Source: Aliarcobacter thereius LMG 24486 (GTDB lineage Bacteria > Campylobacterota > Campylobacteria > Campylobacterales > Arcobacteraceae). From it: a stretch of 64,000 bases of DNA. The notes under the pieces were generated by a model. That model was not told the DNA's origin. It made no database searches and saw only the letters and a list, made by a program, of their open reading frames with translations. Positions 53,069 through 62,064 of this stretch are shown here, piece by piece; within the stretch, counting starts at the first letter, position 1, and every line of letters starts with the position of its first letter. The translations under genes and the position numbers were made by a program. The stretch spans positions 1,364,001 to 1,428,000 of the forward strand of contig NZ_CP035926.1 in the NCBI RefSeq assembly GCF_004214815.1. The letters run 5' to 3'.

Positions 53069-54955
53069 ATGACAAAAAAACAATTTTTAAATGATTTACA
53101 AAAAGTTTATGACTATTTAGATAATCAAAAAGCAAAAATAAACGAACTATTAAAATATTTAGAAAACAAAGAGTTTGACAAGTTATCACTTATAAATGAG
53201 TTTGCAAATAATTTAGAGCTAAATATGACAGATGAATTAAGATTTGCACTTCTTACAAGATTGGTAAATTTAAGAGATGATAGTTTAGTTCAAGTTTTAA
53301 AGAAAATTGGCAAAAATGAAAAAGAGATAATAGAACTTCAAGAAAAAGCATTTTTATTTGTAAAAGATTTTTGGCACAAAAAGCATAAAGATTTAATCGA
53401 TTTTATAATTCAAAACAATCTTTTAACTCCTTTTTATAAAGAAATTTTCATTGGAGTTTATAATGTTGGTCTTGCTATGTCATCTTGGCAAAGTTCTTGG
53501 ACAAAACAGATTATAAATGGTGTAAATAAAGAACTAAATCATAAATTTGATGGAGATGAAGCAAAAATTATGAAATATCTTGAAGATGAAAATCTTTTTG
53601 ATAAAGGACATGGTGGAATAAATGCTGATAGATCATATTCAGCTTTAGTAAAAACAGAAGATGGATATAAATCAGAAGCTTATATAAAAGCTTTCAAAAA
53701 AGAGACAACTGCTGTTATTGATGCTTTAGAAGAGTTTGCAGACAAACTAATAGAGCTTGAAGATGATATTTATAATCAAAAATGGGACTATATTTTATAT
53801 CTTCAAGCACTTATAAAAGCATTTGCTGAAAGAAGAACAGATGAGTTGGTTTCTCAATGGGCAGATGTTGATAGAGCTTGGATGAAAATAAAAACTCCTA
53901 TTCAAATAGGACATCCTTTAGAATATTATGAAGATCATTTCAGAAAAGCAGTTGCACTTGAATGGGATATAAGAGTTACAAATCCACAATTTGCACAAAA
54001 TGACCACAGAGTAAATAAGATAAAATCATCATTTACAAAAATATTTAGCAGTTTTGAACAAAATGAAAACTACAAAAGAATCTTTGATTTTAGCTTCAAA
54101 TCACTTGATAAAGTTCAACTATACATTGGAAGACCTGCACTATTTTTTGGTGCAGAGTTAAATGGCTTATTTTCAGCTCAAGTTGTACCAAATGATGAAG
54201 TAGTTTCAAAAGAAGAGGGTAAAAAGATATTTGCTTTTTCTGATGAAATTTTACAAAGTAGCAGAGCTAAACCATTTTTAAAACTTAGCCAAGAGATTTT
54301 TGGACAAGAGTTTTTAAAAAAAGATAGAGAGTTTTTATTTAATGAAACTTCATCTTGGCATAGTGTTTATGATATTAGTACAATTGGGCATGAATATGGT
54401 CATATTTTATGGTGCGATGAAGAGACTGAAAGTGTTATGAATAAAAGTGGAAATTTTAAAAACATTGAAGAGTTTAAAGCAACAACAGGTGGTTTAATAT
54501 CATATTTCTTAGATGATAACAATGATGAAAAATATCTACAAGAACAAGTATTAATTGACCTTGTAAAAAGAAGTGTTGGTTTAATAGCTTGGATGGAAGT
54601 TGATGAAGTTCAGCCATATTATTGTGAAGGTCTAATCCATTTATCTGGACTTTTTGAAAGCAAGATTTTAATTTGGGATAATGAAAATAAAAAACTAAGT
54701 ATAGATTTAAGTGATTTAAAATTTGAATCTTTAAAATCTTGGTATATAAGAAATTATACAGCTTTAGCACAACACTATTTAGATAAACTTGATGCTACAA
54801 TTTTCTTAAATATCTATGCAAAAAAAGATGGAAAATATTTTATGCCAAATGATGAAAATATAAATTCATTTGTAAAATATTACTTCAAAAGATATCAAGA
54901 AATTGGACAAGAGTTAGATAAAGAAGATAAAAAAGATAACTATTTAAAAGGATAA
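53069..54955 (+). CDS. ciaB: CiaB-like invasion-associated protein with a metallopeptidase motif
   Basis: 628 aa, close in length to Campylobacter invasion antigen B (about 610 aa). No signal peptide. A zinc-site motif HEYGH lies near 441 (context TIGHEYGHILW). About 20 residues later EEFKATTGGL offers a Glu that could be the third ligand, as in gluzincins of the DPP III type. An aromatic AMSSWQSSWTKQ segment near 135 is also striking. CiaB has been called a secreted invasion factor, yet this sequence looks like an enzyme. The truncated globin gene follows 3 bp after, so they are co-transcribed. Confidence 0.75.
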   Translation: MTKKQFLNDLQKVYDYLDNQKAKINELLKYLENKEFDKLSLINEFANNLELNMTDELRFALLTRLVNLRDDSLVQVLKKIGKNEKEIIELQEKAFLFVKDFWHKKHKDLIDFIIQNNLLTPFYKEIFIGVYNVGLAMSSWQSSWTKQIINGVNKELNHKFDGDEAKIMKYLEDENLFDKGHGGINADRSYSALVKTEDGYKSEAYIKAFKKETTAVIDALEEFADKLIELEDDIYNQKWDYILYLQALIKAFAERRTDELVSQWADVDRAWMKIKTPIQIGHPLEYYEDHFRKAVALEWDIRVTNPQFAQNDHRVNKIKSSFTKIFSSFEQNENYKRIFDFSFKSLDKVQLYIGRPALFFGAELNGLFSAQVVPNDEVVSKEEGKKIFAFSDEILQSSRAKPFLKLSQEIFGQEFLKKDREFLFNETSSWHSVYDISTIGHEYGHILWCDEETESVMNKSGNFKNIEEFKATTGGLISYFLDDNNDEKYLQEQVLIDLVKRSVGLIAWMEVDEVQPYYCEGLIHLSGLFESKILIWDNENKKLSIDLSDLKFESLKSWYIRNYTALAQHYLDKLDATIFLNIYAKKDGKYFMPNDENINSFVKYYFKRYQEIGQELDKEDKKDNYLKG

Positions 54956-54958
54956 TTA

Positions 54959-55396
54959 ATGCAATTTAATATTACAAAAGGAGTTTTTGGAGAAAGACCT
55001 GCTGTAAAAACTCCAAATAAGAGATTTTTAGAAGTAGTTGGAGAAGAAGGTATGAGAAATTTAATCTCTGCTCATTATGATATTTTAGTAGAAAGCGAAA
55101 TAAAAGAGTTATTTCCACCTAAAGGACCTGCTCTAGAAATGGCAAAAAAACACTCAGCAGATTTTTTTATACAAATTTGTGGTGGTCCAAAATATTTTAA
55201 TGAAAGTAGAGGAGCGCCTATGATGTTTGTAAGGCATCAACCATTTAAAATAACTCCTGAAGCAAGAGAAGTTTGGCTGAAATCTTATATTCCAATATTA
55301 GAAAAAATTGAAATTGAAGAAGAACTTATGATATCTTTTTGGAACTATTTAGATATTTTCTCAATCTGGATGATAAATACACCTAGTGAGAATTAA
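54959..55396 (+). CDS. Truncated hemoglobin, group II-like
   Basis: 145 aa. GGPKYFNESRGAPMMFVRHQPFKIT contains the proximal His region (RH) and the group II-like GAPMM stretch; a distal Trp-containing IWMINT segment closes the fold. An N-terminal extension of about 20 residues (GVFGERPAVKTPNKRFLEVVGEEG) precedes it. It binds heme and may handle oxygen or NO. Coupled to ciaB. Confidence 0.83.
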   Translation: MQFNITKGVFGERPAVKTPNKRFLEVVGEEGMRNLISAHYDILVESEIKELFPPKGPALEMAKKHSADFFIQICGGPKYFNESRGAPMMFVRHQPFKITPEAREVWLKSYIPILEKIEIEEELMISFWNYLDIFSIWMINTPSEN

Positions 55397-55398
55397 AA

Positions 55399-55425
55399 TT
55401 TAAGAGCTAAAGTCAAGCTCTTAAA
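55399..55425. terminator. Bidirectional terminator
   Basis: TTTAAGAGCT (55399-55408) / AGCTCTTAAA (55416-55425), perfect 10-bp stem with 7-nt loop between converging genes. Confidence 0.75.
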
Positions 55426-55894
55426 ATGATAGTTTTATAGCTAAACCTGAAGTATTGTAAGTATATTTTATATCACTTTTTTTCATATCAATCTCTTTGT
55501 ATAAAACTTCCAAAGCAAAATTTCTATTTACTTTGTATTCAACACTTGCTCCATATCCAAAACCATAATAAGTACTATTATCATAAGTTTGTAAAGCTGT
55601 TGTTCCCAAAATATAAGCTCTTAACTCATCATTTATTTGATATCCTAATTTTAAATCCAAATCATAAGTTGTAATACTATTTGAATTTAATGTTCCATAA
55701 TTTATACTATTTGCGAAACCCAAAATCACATCATTATCAAGTTTCTCTTTTGTTGTTTGTCCAATAGTTATTTGAGAGTAATTTTCTCCATCAACTTTTG
55801 CTCCTGTAAATCCCAAAAACATTGTTGTATCTAAAGCATTTGCATAAGTTAATGAAAAAAAGATAAAAATTGAACTTAATATTTTTTTATTCAA
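55421..55894 (-). CDS. Small outer-membrane beta-barrel protein
   Basis: 157 aa with a signal peptide (about 1-20). Alternating strands follow (YSQITIGQTTKEKLDND, YDLDLKLGYQIND, YGFGYGASVEYKVN) and a C-terminal Phe (LAIKLSF), the usual OMP assembly signal. An eight-stranded OmpA/OmpW-like barrel is likely. Function unknown. Confidence 0.75.
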   Translation of the reverse strand: MNKKILSSIFIFFSLTYANALDTTMFLGFTGAKVDGENYSQITIGQTTKEKLDNDVILGFANSINYGTLNSNSITTYDLDLKLGYQINDELRAYILGTTALQTYDNSTYYGFGYGASVEYKVNRNFALEVLYKEIDMKKSDIKYTYNTSGLAIKLSF

Positions 55895-55993
55895 TATATT
55901 CTCCTAAAATTTTCTTAAAGTATATAAAAGATTCTCTTAAAGTGCCTAAAAAGGAACTTTGAGATACAATCCAAAAAAAATTGAAGGTCATTT

Positions 55994-56893
55994 ATGAATT
56001 TGCAGACAAAAGGTATTGTATTAGCCGTAGTTTCAGCCATATTTTATGGTACAAATCCATTAGGAGCATTAATACTATTTCAAGAGGGATTAAATGTAAC
56101 ATCTGTTGTATTTTATAGATTTTTATTTGCTGTGATACTTTTAGCCCTTTTTATGAAACTTTTTAAAAAATCGTTTTATGTAACAGTTCAACAACTATCT
56201 ATTTTATCCTTTCTTGGTATTCTTTTTGGAATATCAGCAATTTGCCTTTTTAGTTCATTTTTATATATGGATGCTGGTCTTGCTAGTACAATATTATTTG
56301 TTTATCCAATATTTGTAGCAATTCTAATGGCAATATTTTTCAAAGAAAAAAGTTCAATAGTTGTTGTTTTATCAATTATTTTATCATTTGCTGGTGTATC
56401 TTTACTCTTTGATAGTAATAGTGCAAATATAAGCTTCTTTGGATTATCTTTAGTTCTTATCTCTTCATTATGTTATGCAATTTATATAGTTGTAATAAAT
56501 AGATATTTAAAAATATCTTCTTTTAAAACAACTTTATACTCTATGCTTTTTTGTACACTTACAATATTTATCTACTCTTTTTCAAAAGAGAGCTCTAATA
56601 TTATGCCTTTAATAAATTTTAATATGTGGTTTTATTCTATATTCTTAGCTTTAATTCCTACAATATTTTCTTTGATATTTTTAGTAAAAGCAATAGAGTT
56701 AATAGGTTCAACAAGTGCTTCAATATTAGGAGCTTTGGAGCCTTTAACAGCTGTTTTTATAGGTGTTTTTATATTTGGAGAAAGTTTAACACTAAAGATT
56801 GTTTTAGCTATTTTTACTATTCTTTTATCTGTTATTTTGATAGTTATAAAATCTTATTTAGAAAGATTATTAAGATTAAATAAAAGAGTTTAA
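55994..56893 (+). CDS. EamA-family (DMT) transporter
   Basis: 299 aa with ten predicted helices in two EamA repeats. Repeat-typical segments are FYGTNPLGALI near the start, LASTILFVYPIFVAILMAIFFKEK, and in the second half STSASILGALEPLTAVFIGVFIFGESLT. Probable exporter of metabolites or amino acids; substrate unknown. Confidence 0.87.
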   Translation: MNLQTKGIVLAVVSAIFYGTNPLGALILFQEGLNVTSVVFYRFLFAVILLALFMKLFKKSFYVTVQQLSILSFLGILFGISAICLFSSFLYMDAGLASTILFVYPIFVAILMAIFFKEKSSIVVVLSIILSFAGVSLLFDSNSANISFFGLSLVLISSLCYAIYIVVINRYLKISSFKTTLYSMLFCTLTIFIYSFSKESSNIMPLINFNMWFYSIFLALIPTIFSLIFLVKAIELIGSTSASILGALEPLTAVFIGVFIFGESLTLKIVLAIFTILLSVILIVIKSYLERLLRLNKRV

Positions 56894-56902
56894 AACTCTT
56901 TT
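56882..56902. terminator. Bidirectional terminator
   Basis: AAAAGAGTT (56882-56890), 3-nt loop, AACTCTTTT (56894-56902), overlapping the transporter stop codon. Confidence 0.65.
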
Positions 56903-56905
56903 ATT

Positions 56906-57112
56906 TTAGTTATTGTTTTTTACTGGAATTTGTGTTTTCTCTTCTATAATTTTTGCTTCTTCATAAATTGGTTGTTTAAAATATGTTAATACAGCTCCAA
57001 CAACAAGCAATAAAATTATAATTAATCTTACAGTATTTCTTTTCTGTTTTGATTCATTTCCATTGTAGTCATCAATTTTATCTAAACTTGGTTCACCTTT
57101 ATTTTTTGCCAT
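56906..57112 (-). CDS. Small single-helix membrane protein
   Basis: 68 aa. A charged N-terminal part (about 1-28) is followed by one hydrophobic helix (LIIILLLVVGAVLTYF, about 30-46) and a polar tail. No family recognised. It follows ybaK after an 18-bp gap in the same direction. Confidence 0.6.
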   Translation of the reverse strand: MAKNKGEPSLDKIDDYNGNESKQKRNTVRLIIILLLVVGAVLTYFKQPIYEEAKIIEEKTQIPVKNNN

Positions 57113-57130
57113 TTTTGCTCCTTTTTAATT

Positions 57131-57598
57131 TTACGCAGTTACTTTAGCTACTTTTGCCTTTAATATAGTTTCTAAATCTTTTACTTTTACTTCAATATCC
57201 AATCCTCTTTTTCCACCACTTATAAAAATATTCTCAAATTTTCTTACACTTTCATCTAAAATAGTTCGCAAAAGTTTTTTTTGTCCAAGTGGAGAAATTC
57301 CACCTAGTAAATATCCAGTTACTTTTTGTGCTTCATCTTTTTGTGCCATTTGAGCTTTTTTTACATCAAAAGAGTTTGCAACATCTTTTAGACTAAGTGT
57401 ATTTGAAACTGGAAGCACACAAACAACCAACTCTTTTGGACTAAGTTCCACAAGTAAAGTTTTGTAAACTTGATTTGCATCTAATCCTAACTTCTCAACT
57501 GCTTCATTCCCAAAATTTGTACAAGCAGGATCATGATCATATTTGTGAATTTTAAAATCACATTTATTCTTCTTTAATATATTAATAGCTGGTGTCAT
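57131..57598 (-). CDS. ybaK: Cys-tRNA(Pro)/Cys-tRNA deacylase YbaK
   Basis: 155 aa editing enzyme that hydrolyses mischarged Cys-tRNA(Pro). Key segments: YKTLLVELSPKELVVCVLPVSNTLSLK with the catalytic Lys region, GYLLGGISPLGQKKLLRTILDES and FISGGKRGLDIEV. Start overlaps the stop of the upstream DNA repair gene by 4 nt (ATGA). Confidence 0.92.
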   Translation of the reverse strand: MTPAINILKKNKCDFKIHKYDHDPACTNFGNEAVEKLGLDANQVYKTLLVELSPKELVVCVLPVSNTLSLKDVANSFDVKKAQMAQKDEAQKVTGYLLGGISPLGQKKLLRTILDESVRKFENIFISGGKRGLDIEVKVKDLETILKAKVAKVTA

Positions 57599-58668
57599 AT
57601 TAGATGAAATTCCTTTTTTACTAACTCTTTTCCATTTAGTAAAACTCTTATAAAATGTTTGCCTAAATAGTGTTTTCTTGTTGTTAAATTCCTAAAACTC
57701 TGTTTTTTTATAAACTTTCTTTGATTCATATTAAAATCATTTTGACTTATCATAAAAACTTTTTTACTATATTTATTATTTTGTTTTAAATAATCTATTT
57801 GATACTCAACTCTTATATTACCGAGTTTCTCTTTTGATATTAATTCAAATGAGAAATTTAAATTTTCTTCAATCTTTACAAAATCATCACAACTAAAATT
57901 TGAAATATCTATATGTTTTGCTTCTTTAAAAGAAAAAAGTTTTAATATTTCTTGATTTCCAGCTTTAAGTAAAGTTCTACTTCCATGCTTACAAATCCAA
58001 TCAAGCTCTTTTGAAATTCCCAAATTATTCTTTACAAATTCTAAAACAAGGTTTGGATTATCTTTTGAAATATCATTTAAATTATTTGCTACACTTTTTT
58101 GAACATATTTTGAAGAATCATTTTTCAAAAGTTCTATTATATCAAATACTTTTTCTGGATTTTGTTTAAACTTTGGTAAAGCAATAGCCCAGGGAAGCCT
58201 TGGTCTGCAACCTTCACTTGCAAGTCTTCTTATATGCTCATTTTGTGATTTTGACCAAAGCTTCATTTGATGCATAGTTTTTTCTTCATACTTTAAAATA
58301 AATTGTCTTATTGCAAATTCACTACTTGAATCTATTGTAAAAGCTTCCAAAGCTTTCATAGAACATTCAAAATCATCAAGCCCAAAAACCTCAACAAAAT
58401 CTTGAAAAATAATAGCTTCAAGAGAAGAAAACTCTTCTTTCACTTTTTTCAAAATCTCTATTTGCTCTTTATATGAAAATACTAAAAAAACTCCCAAAGT
58501 TTTTGAGATATGTCGCATCCTTTGTTTTAGCTCAAAACTTTCCCAAGTATTTATAAAAATAGCTTTTTTGAATTCATCTTTTTTAAAATCTTTATAGTTT
58601 TTATATAAACTATTTGATAATTTTTCTATAAATTCTTGTGAATATATTTTTTTTAATTGTTCTGCCAT
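57595..58668 (-). CDS. HEAT-like DNA alkylation repair protein (AlkC/AlkD family)
   Basis: 357 aa all-helical protein. WSKSQNEHIRRLASEGCRPRLPWAIALPKF and SKYVQKSVANNLNDISKDNP are typical of AlkC/AlkD HEAT-like glycosylases, which excise 3-methyladenine and 7-methylguanine. The C-terminal ~90 residues (VEYQIDYLKQNNKYSKKVFMI) form a separate strand-rich module, the arrangement of AlkC with an Ig-like domain. First gene of a run with ybaK. Confidence 0.82.
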   Translation of the reverse strand: MAEQLKKIYSQEFIEKLSNSLYKNYKDFKKDEFKKAIFINTWESFELKQRMRHISKTLGVFLVFSYKEQIEILKKVKEEFSSLEAIIFQDFVEVFGLDDFECSMKALEAFTIDSSSEFAIRQFILKYEEKTMHQMKLWSKSQNEHIRRLASEGCRPRLPWAIALPKFKQNPEKVFDIIELLKNDSSKYVQKSVANNLNDISKDNPNLVLEFVKNNLGISKELDWICKHGSRTLLKAGNQEILKLFSFKEAKHIDISNFSCDDFVKIEENLNFSFELISKEKLGNIRVEYQIDYLKQNNKYSKKVFMISQNDFNMNQRKFIKKQSFRNLTTRKHYLGKHFIRVLLNGKELVKKEFHLI

Positions 58669-58770
58669 TTTTATCTTTTTATTTTATTTTATAGAATTTA
58701 TCATTTTATTATAATTAAAAGTAATAAACATTTTTCTTCTTTATTACAAATTAAAGCATAAGTTTGCTTT

Positions 58771-58837
58771 TATAATCTCTTTAAGATAGAATGATCAATC
58801 ATACCAATGACTTATGATATATAAACTCCATCTTAAA
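58771..58837 (+). promoter_or_regulatory. Promoter and hairpin-capable leader of the methyltransferase gene
   Basis: TATAAT (58771-58776) precedes a leader of about 105 nt. TTTAAGAT (58780-58787) can pair with ATCTTAAA (58830-58837), enclosing a shorter palindrome ATGATCAATCAT. No known riboswitch is recognised. Confidence 0.35.
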
Positions 58838-58887
58838 CTTTTTAAATTGGTTTATAAAATTCAAGAGCTTATATTAAAGGAGGATTT

Positions 58888-59547
58888 ATGGTAGAAAAAA
58901 ATATTAGGTATAAATACCAAACTATCGAATTTGACGATGAAGATATACACTTAAGAACTCTAAAAGACACTCAACAATTTAGTGATAAAAATAACATAGC
59001 AAAAAACTTAGGAATTTCAAGTGCAGTTTGGCCTCTGTTTGGTGTGGTTTGGCCATCTGGAGAAGTTTTGGCAAATTTCATTCAAGATTATGACTTTAAA
59101 AATAAGAGAATATTAGAAGTTGGTTGTGGAATTGGACTTTCTAGCCTTATTTTAAATAAATTAGATGCTGATATTACTGCAACTGATTATCATCCTGAAG
59201 CTGAAAATTTTTTAGATATCAATACAGAACTAAATAATGATGAAGAAATACCTTTCGTAAGAGTAGATTGGAATAAAACATATTCTGAAAAGCTTGGAAA
59301 ATTTGATTTAATAATCGGTAGTGATTTACTTTATGAAAGAGATCATGTTGAACTTTTATCTTCTTTTATAAATGCTCACTCAAATCAAAAATGTACAGTA
59401 ATTTTGGTAAATCCAAATAGAGGACATCAATCAAAATTCAATCAAGAGATGGAAAACTATGGTTTTTCTTTAAATGCTTTTAAGCCTGAAAATACAGATT
59501 TTTTAGATGAACCATATAAAGGTAAGATTTTTGAGTTTAAAAGATAA
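58888..59547 (+). CDS. Class I SAM-dependent methyltransferase (Nnmt/METTL-like)
   Basis: 219 aa. AVWPLFGVVWPSGEVLANFI, then motif I ILEVGCGIGLSSLIL, acidic ATDYHPE, and DLIIGSDLLYERDH match the lysine methyltransferase-like PF10294/METTL21 group. The substrate could be a protein lysine or a small molecule. A very strong AAAGGAGG site lies 6 nt upstream. Confidence 0.8.
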   Translation: MVEKNIRYKYQTIEFDDEDIHLRTLKDTQQFSDKNNIAKNLGISSAVWPLFGVVWPSGEVLANFIQDYDFKNKRILEVGCGIGLSSLILNKLDADITATDYHPEAENFLDINTELNNDEEIPFVRVDWNKTYSEKLGKFDLIIGSDLLYERDHVELLSSFINAHSNQKCTVILVNPNRGHQSKFNQEMENYGFSLNAFKPENTDFLDEPYKGKIFEFKR

Positions 59548-59569
59548 TAATTATATATAATTTTGTGAT

Positions 59570-59590
59570 AAAGAGAGCAAAGCTCTCTTT
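59570..59590. terminator. Bidirectional terminator
   Basis: AAAGAGAGC (59570-59578), AAA loop, GCTCTCTTT (59582-59590), 8 bp from the end of the converging receptor gene. Confidence 0.75.
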
Positions 59591-59597
59591 ATATTTC

Positions 59598-61964
59598 TTA
59601 AAAATCCATTTTCATAGAAAATGCAATATTTCTAGGATTACCTAATTGCCAAGTAGTAGCCCAATAATCTTCTCCAGTAAGATTTGTAACATTAAAATTG
59701 AATGTTGTAGAGTATTTATCTAATTTTGTTTTATATCTTAAACCCACATCATAAATAGTATAATCATCAATCTTATTTTTATTTAAATTATCTTGATATT
59801 TACCACCCGTATAATATGCTCCACCAGTTAATGTTAAACCACTTAAAAATGGAAGATTATACTCTGCATAAAATTTTGCCATTTTAGAAGCTGCTCCAGT
59901 TGGTTTTTTACCTTTTAAAGAAGGATTTGTAGCTTTATCTATTTCTAAATCCATCAATGTTCCACCCGTCATAACTGTAAGATTATCAGTAATCTTTCCA
60001 GTAACTGTTAGCTCTAATCCTTGATGAATTTGTAATCCATCTTGGTTAATTGTTTTTTTACCATTTGATGTTGTTTCTTCATAAGAGTTAGCTTTTTCAA
60101 TTCTAAATAAAGCTGAACTCAAAAGTAGATTTTGCGAAACAGAATATTTTGCTCCAACTTCATATTGTTTGCTTACATAAGGGTCTAATATCTCTCCAGC
60201 ATTATTATATACATTTGGGTCATTTGGAACTACACTACCTCTTTCCAAACCTTCAATATAACTTGCATAAGTAGTTAAATCTTCAAAAGGTTTATAAATT
60301 AAAGATAAGGTTGGAGTTAATTCTGATTCATCATATTTTGATGTTTGTGTACCTGAAGTATTAAAAACTTCATTTTCTACTGTTGAATAGTTAAATCCAA
60401 CTAAAGCACTCCATTGTTCATTAAAAGTAATATCATCTCCAATAATAATATTTTTACTTGTTGTTTCATTTGCTTTATATTTAGAACTATAATCTGATGA
60501 AAAACTAGGTGAAGCCAAATCCATAAGTTGTTCAGATGTTAATCCACTTGGTATTCCACTAGGTATAACATAAGAACTATTAGTTATATTACTATTTATA
60601 TGTTTTCGTTCTTTATATGTTTCTCCTGAAATACCAATAGTTAATTTATGTGAAATAGAACCAGTATCAAACTTACTATCTAAATAAGCATAAGCACTTT
60701 GAGAAATAGTATCATAAGGGGCTGCTTTAACTGGATTATACATTGTCCAACCATTTGGAGTATATATAGGATATATTATTATACTTTCTCTATCATCCTT
60801 TTTATACATATATGCTGTTCTTAGTGTAAAAATATCATTTATATCCCAAGTTGCATTTAGTCCAACTCTATCAGTTTTAGTTTGATTATAAGTCCAATCA
60901 GGAGAAAAAGTTTTTTCATTGTCAAAAGCTTTAGGCCAACCAGTTATACCTTGTGTATAAAATCTATTATCAGGTCTATCTACTCTCCAAAATTTATGTG
61001 CAGCTTCTAATTGAAGTTGAAAATCATCTGTTACATTCCAATCTAATGCTCCACTTATAAGTTTTTTTTCTACATTTTGGTCATCTTTTGAAGTTTCACC
61101 ATCTTGATAAACAGCATTTAATCTATATGCGAACTTACCTTGTTCATCTATTTTATTTCCTAAATCAAGGTGAGCATAGTATTGTTCTCCACCATAATTT
61201 CCTAGAGTTAAGTTTGTAAGTCTTTGATAAGTTGGTCTTTTAAGTACATAGTTTGTTATTCCTCCAACATTTCCTGCTCCATACATAAAACCAGATAAGC
61301 CATTCATAACTTCTAATCTTTCAATTTCTTCTGTACTTATACCATAAGTATATGAAGACATTTTCATACCATCAACTGCACTTGTACTTGTGCCAAATCC
61401 TCTAATTACTGCATTTGGGTAACCCCAAATTGTAGTTGGTGCTGATTCTTGAATAGTTGGTGTCATTTTAAATAGTTGGTCAATATTTCCTGATACTGTA
61501 TTTTCTATAAGTTCTTGAGGAATTACTGTCATTGAGTAAGGCGTATCTTGAAGTGATTTTTCTCCCCAAGGTCCAACTTGTTTGAGTTCTTTTACTACAT
61601 ACCCACTTTCAGCAGTTCCATTACTGTACCCCTCATTTACAGAAATTTCATCCAACAAAGTCCCATTTTCAATAGTTTTCCTACTTTTTATAATAATTAC
61701 ATTATCTTCTATAGAAAATATTAAACCACTATCTTTAAGCACTTCTATCAAAGCATTATTTGTACCTTTGATATTTTTTATTTCATTTGAACTCTTACCA
61801 TTTAATAAACTACTATCTACCAAATATTGTTTATTTGCTTTTTTTGATATAGCTTCAATTGCATTTTTTAAAGATTGTTTTTCAAGTGAATATGAAATAT
61901 CATCAGCAAAAGTATTTGTAGAAATGAATAGTGCAGTAACTGAACTTATTATATATCTTTTCAT
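59598..61964 (-). CDS. TonB-dependent siderophore receptor with STN signalling domain (FecA/FpvA-like)
   Basis: 788 aa. Signal peptide (about 1-20), STN domain (about 22-98; YSLEKQSLKNAIEAISKKANK) that contacts FecR, then the plug with the TPYSMTVIPQELIE region and RGFGTSTSAVDGM, and a 22-strand barrel ending in NLTGEDYWATTWQLGNPRNIAFSMKMDF with terminal Phe. Presence of STN and adjacent fecR/fecI shows a cell-surface signalling receptor. The ligand is unknown; FhuE/FpvA-like hydroxamates are plausible. The promoter region has a Fur-like palindrome and the TTATGTCCG motif. Confidence 0.92.
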   Translation of the reverse strand: MKRYIISSVTALFISTNTFADDISYSLEKQSLKNAIEAISKKANKQYLVDSSLLNGKSSNEIKNIKGTNNALIEVLKDSGLIFSIEDNVIIIKSRKTIENGTLLDEISVNEGYSNGTAESGYVVKELKQVGPWGEKSLQDTPYSMTVIPQELIENTVSGNIDQLFKMTPTIQESAPTTIWGYPNAVIRGFGTSTSAVDGMKMSSYTYGISTEEIERLEVMNGLSGFMYGAGNVGGITNYVLKRPTYQRLTNLTLGNYGGEQYYAHLDLGNKIDEQGKFAYRLNAVYQDGETSKDDQNVEKKLISGALDWNVTDDFQLQLEAAHKFWRVDRPDNRFYTQGITGWPKAFDNEKTFSPDWTYNQTKTDRVGLNATWDINDIFTLRTAYMYKKDDRESIIIYPIYTPNGWTMYNPVKAAPYDTISQSAYAYLDSKFDTGSISHKLTIGISGETYKERKHINSNITNSSYVIPSGIPSGLTSEQLMDLASPSFSSDYSSKYKANETTSKNIIIGDDITFNEQWSALVGFNYSTVENEVFNTSGTQTSKYDESELTPTLSLIYKPFEDLTTYASYIEGLERGSVVPNDPNVYNNAGEILDPYVSKQYEVGAKYSVSQNLLLSSALFRIEKANSYEETTSNGKKTINQDGLQIHQGLELTVTGKITDNLTVMTGGTLMDLEIDKATNPSLKGKKPTGAASKMAKFYAEYNLPFLSGLTLTGGAYYTGGKYQDNLNKNKIDDYTIYDVGLRYKTKLDKYSTTFNFNVTNLTGEDYWATTWQLGNPRNIAFSMKMDF

Positions 61965-61992
61965 AAATTTTCTTCTCCTATAATTTTAAAAT

Positions 61993-62007
61993 CAATTATG
62001 ATAATTG
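61993..62007. promoter_or_regulatory. Fur-box-like palindrome upstream of the receptor gene
   Basis: CAATTAT-G-ATAATTG, a perfect 7-1-7 inverted repeat of the Fur type, 29 bp before the receptor start codon. Confidence 0.6.
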
Positions 62008-62018
62008 TTTTTATAATA

Positions 62019-62052
62019 TATAAGAGTAATTATATTTATTAATCGGACATAA
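62019..62052 (-). promoter_or_regulatory. Candidate FecI-type promoter of the receptor gene
   Basis: On the minus strand TTATGTCCG (62052-62044), 19 nt, CTTATA (62024-62019), 54 nt before the ATG. Same elements and same distance to the start as at the PepSY operon (25324-25358). Confidence 0.55.
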
Positions 62053-62064
62053 ATTTCATAAAAT

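Noticed and set aside
61582-61983. 133-aa forward ORF
   Set aside because: Opposite-strand shadow of the receptor signal peptide, STN and linker region.
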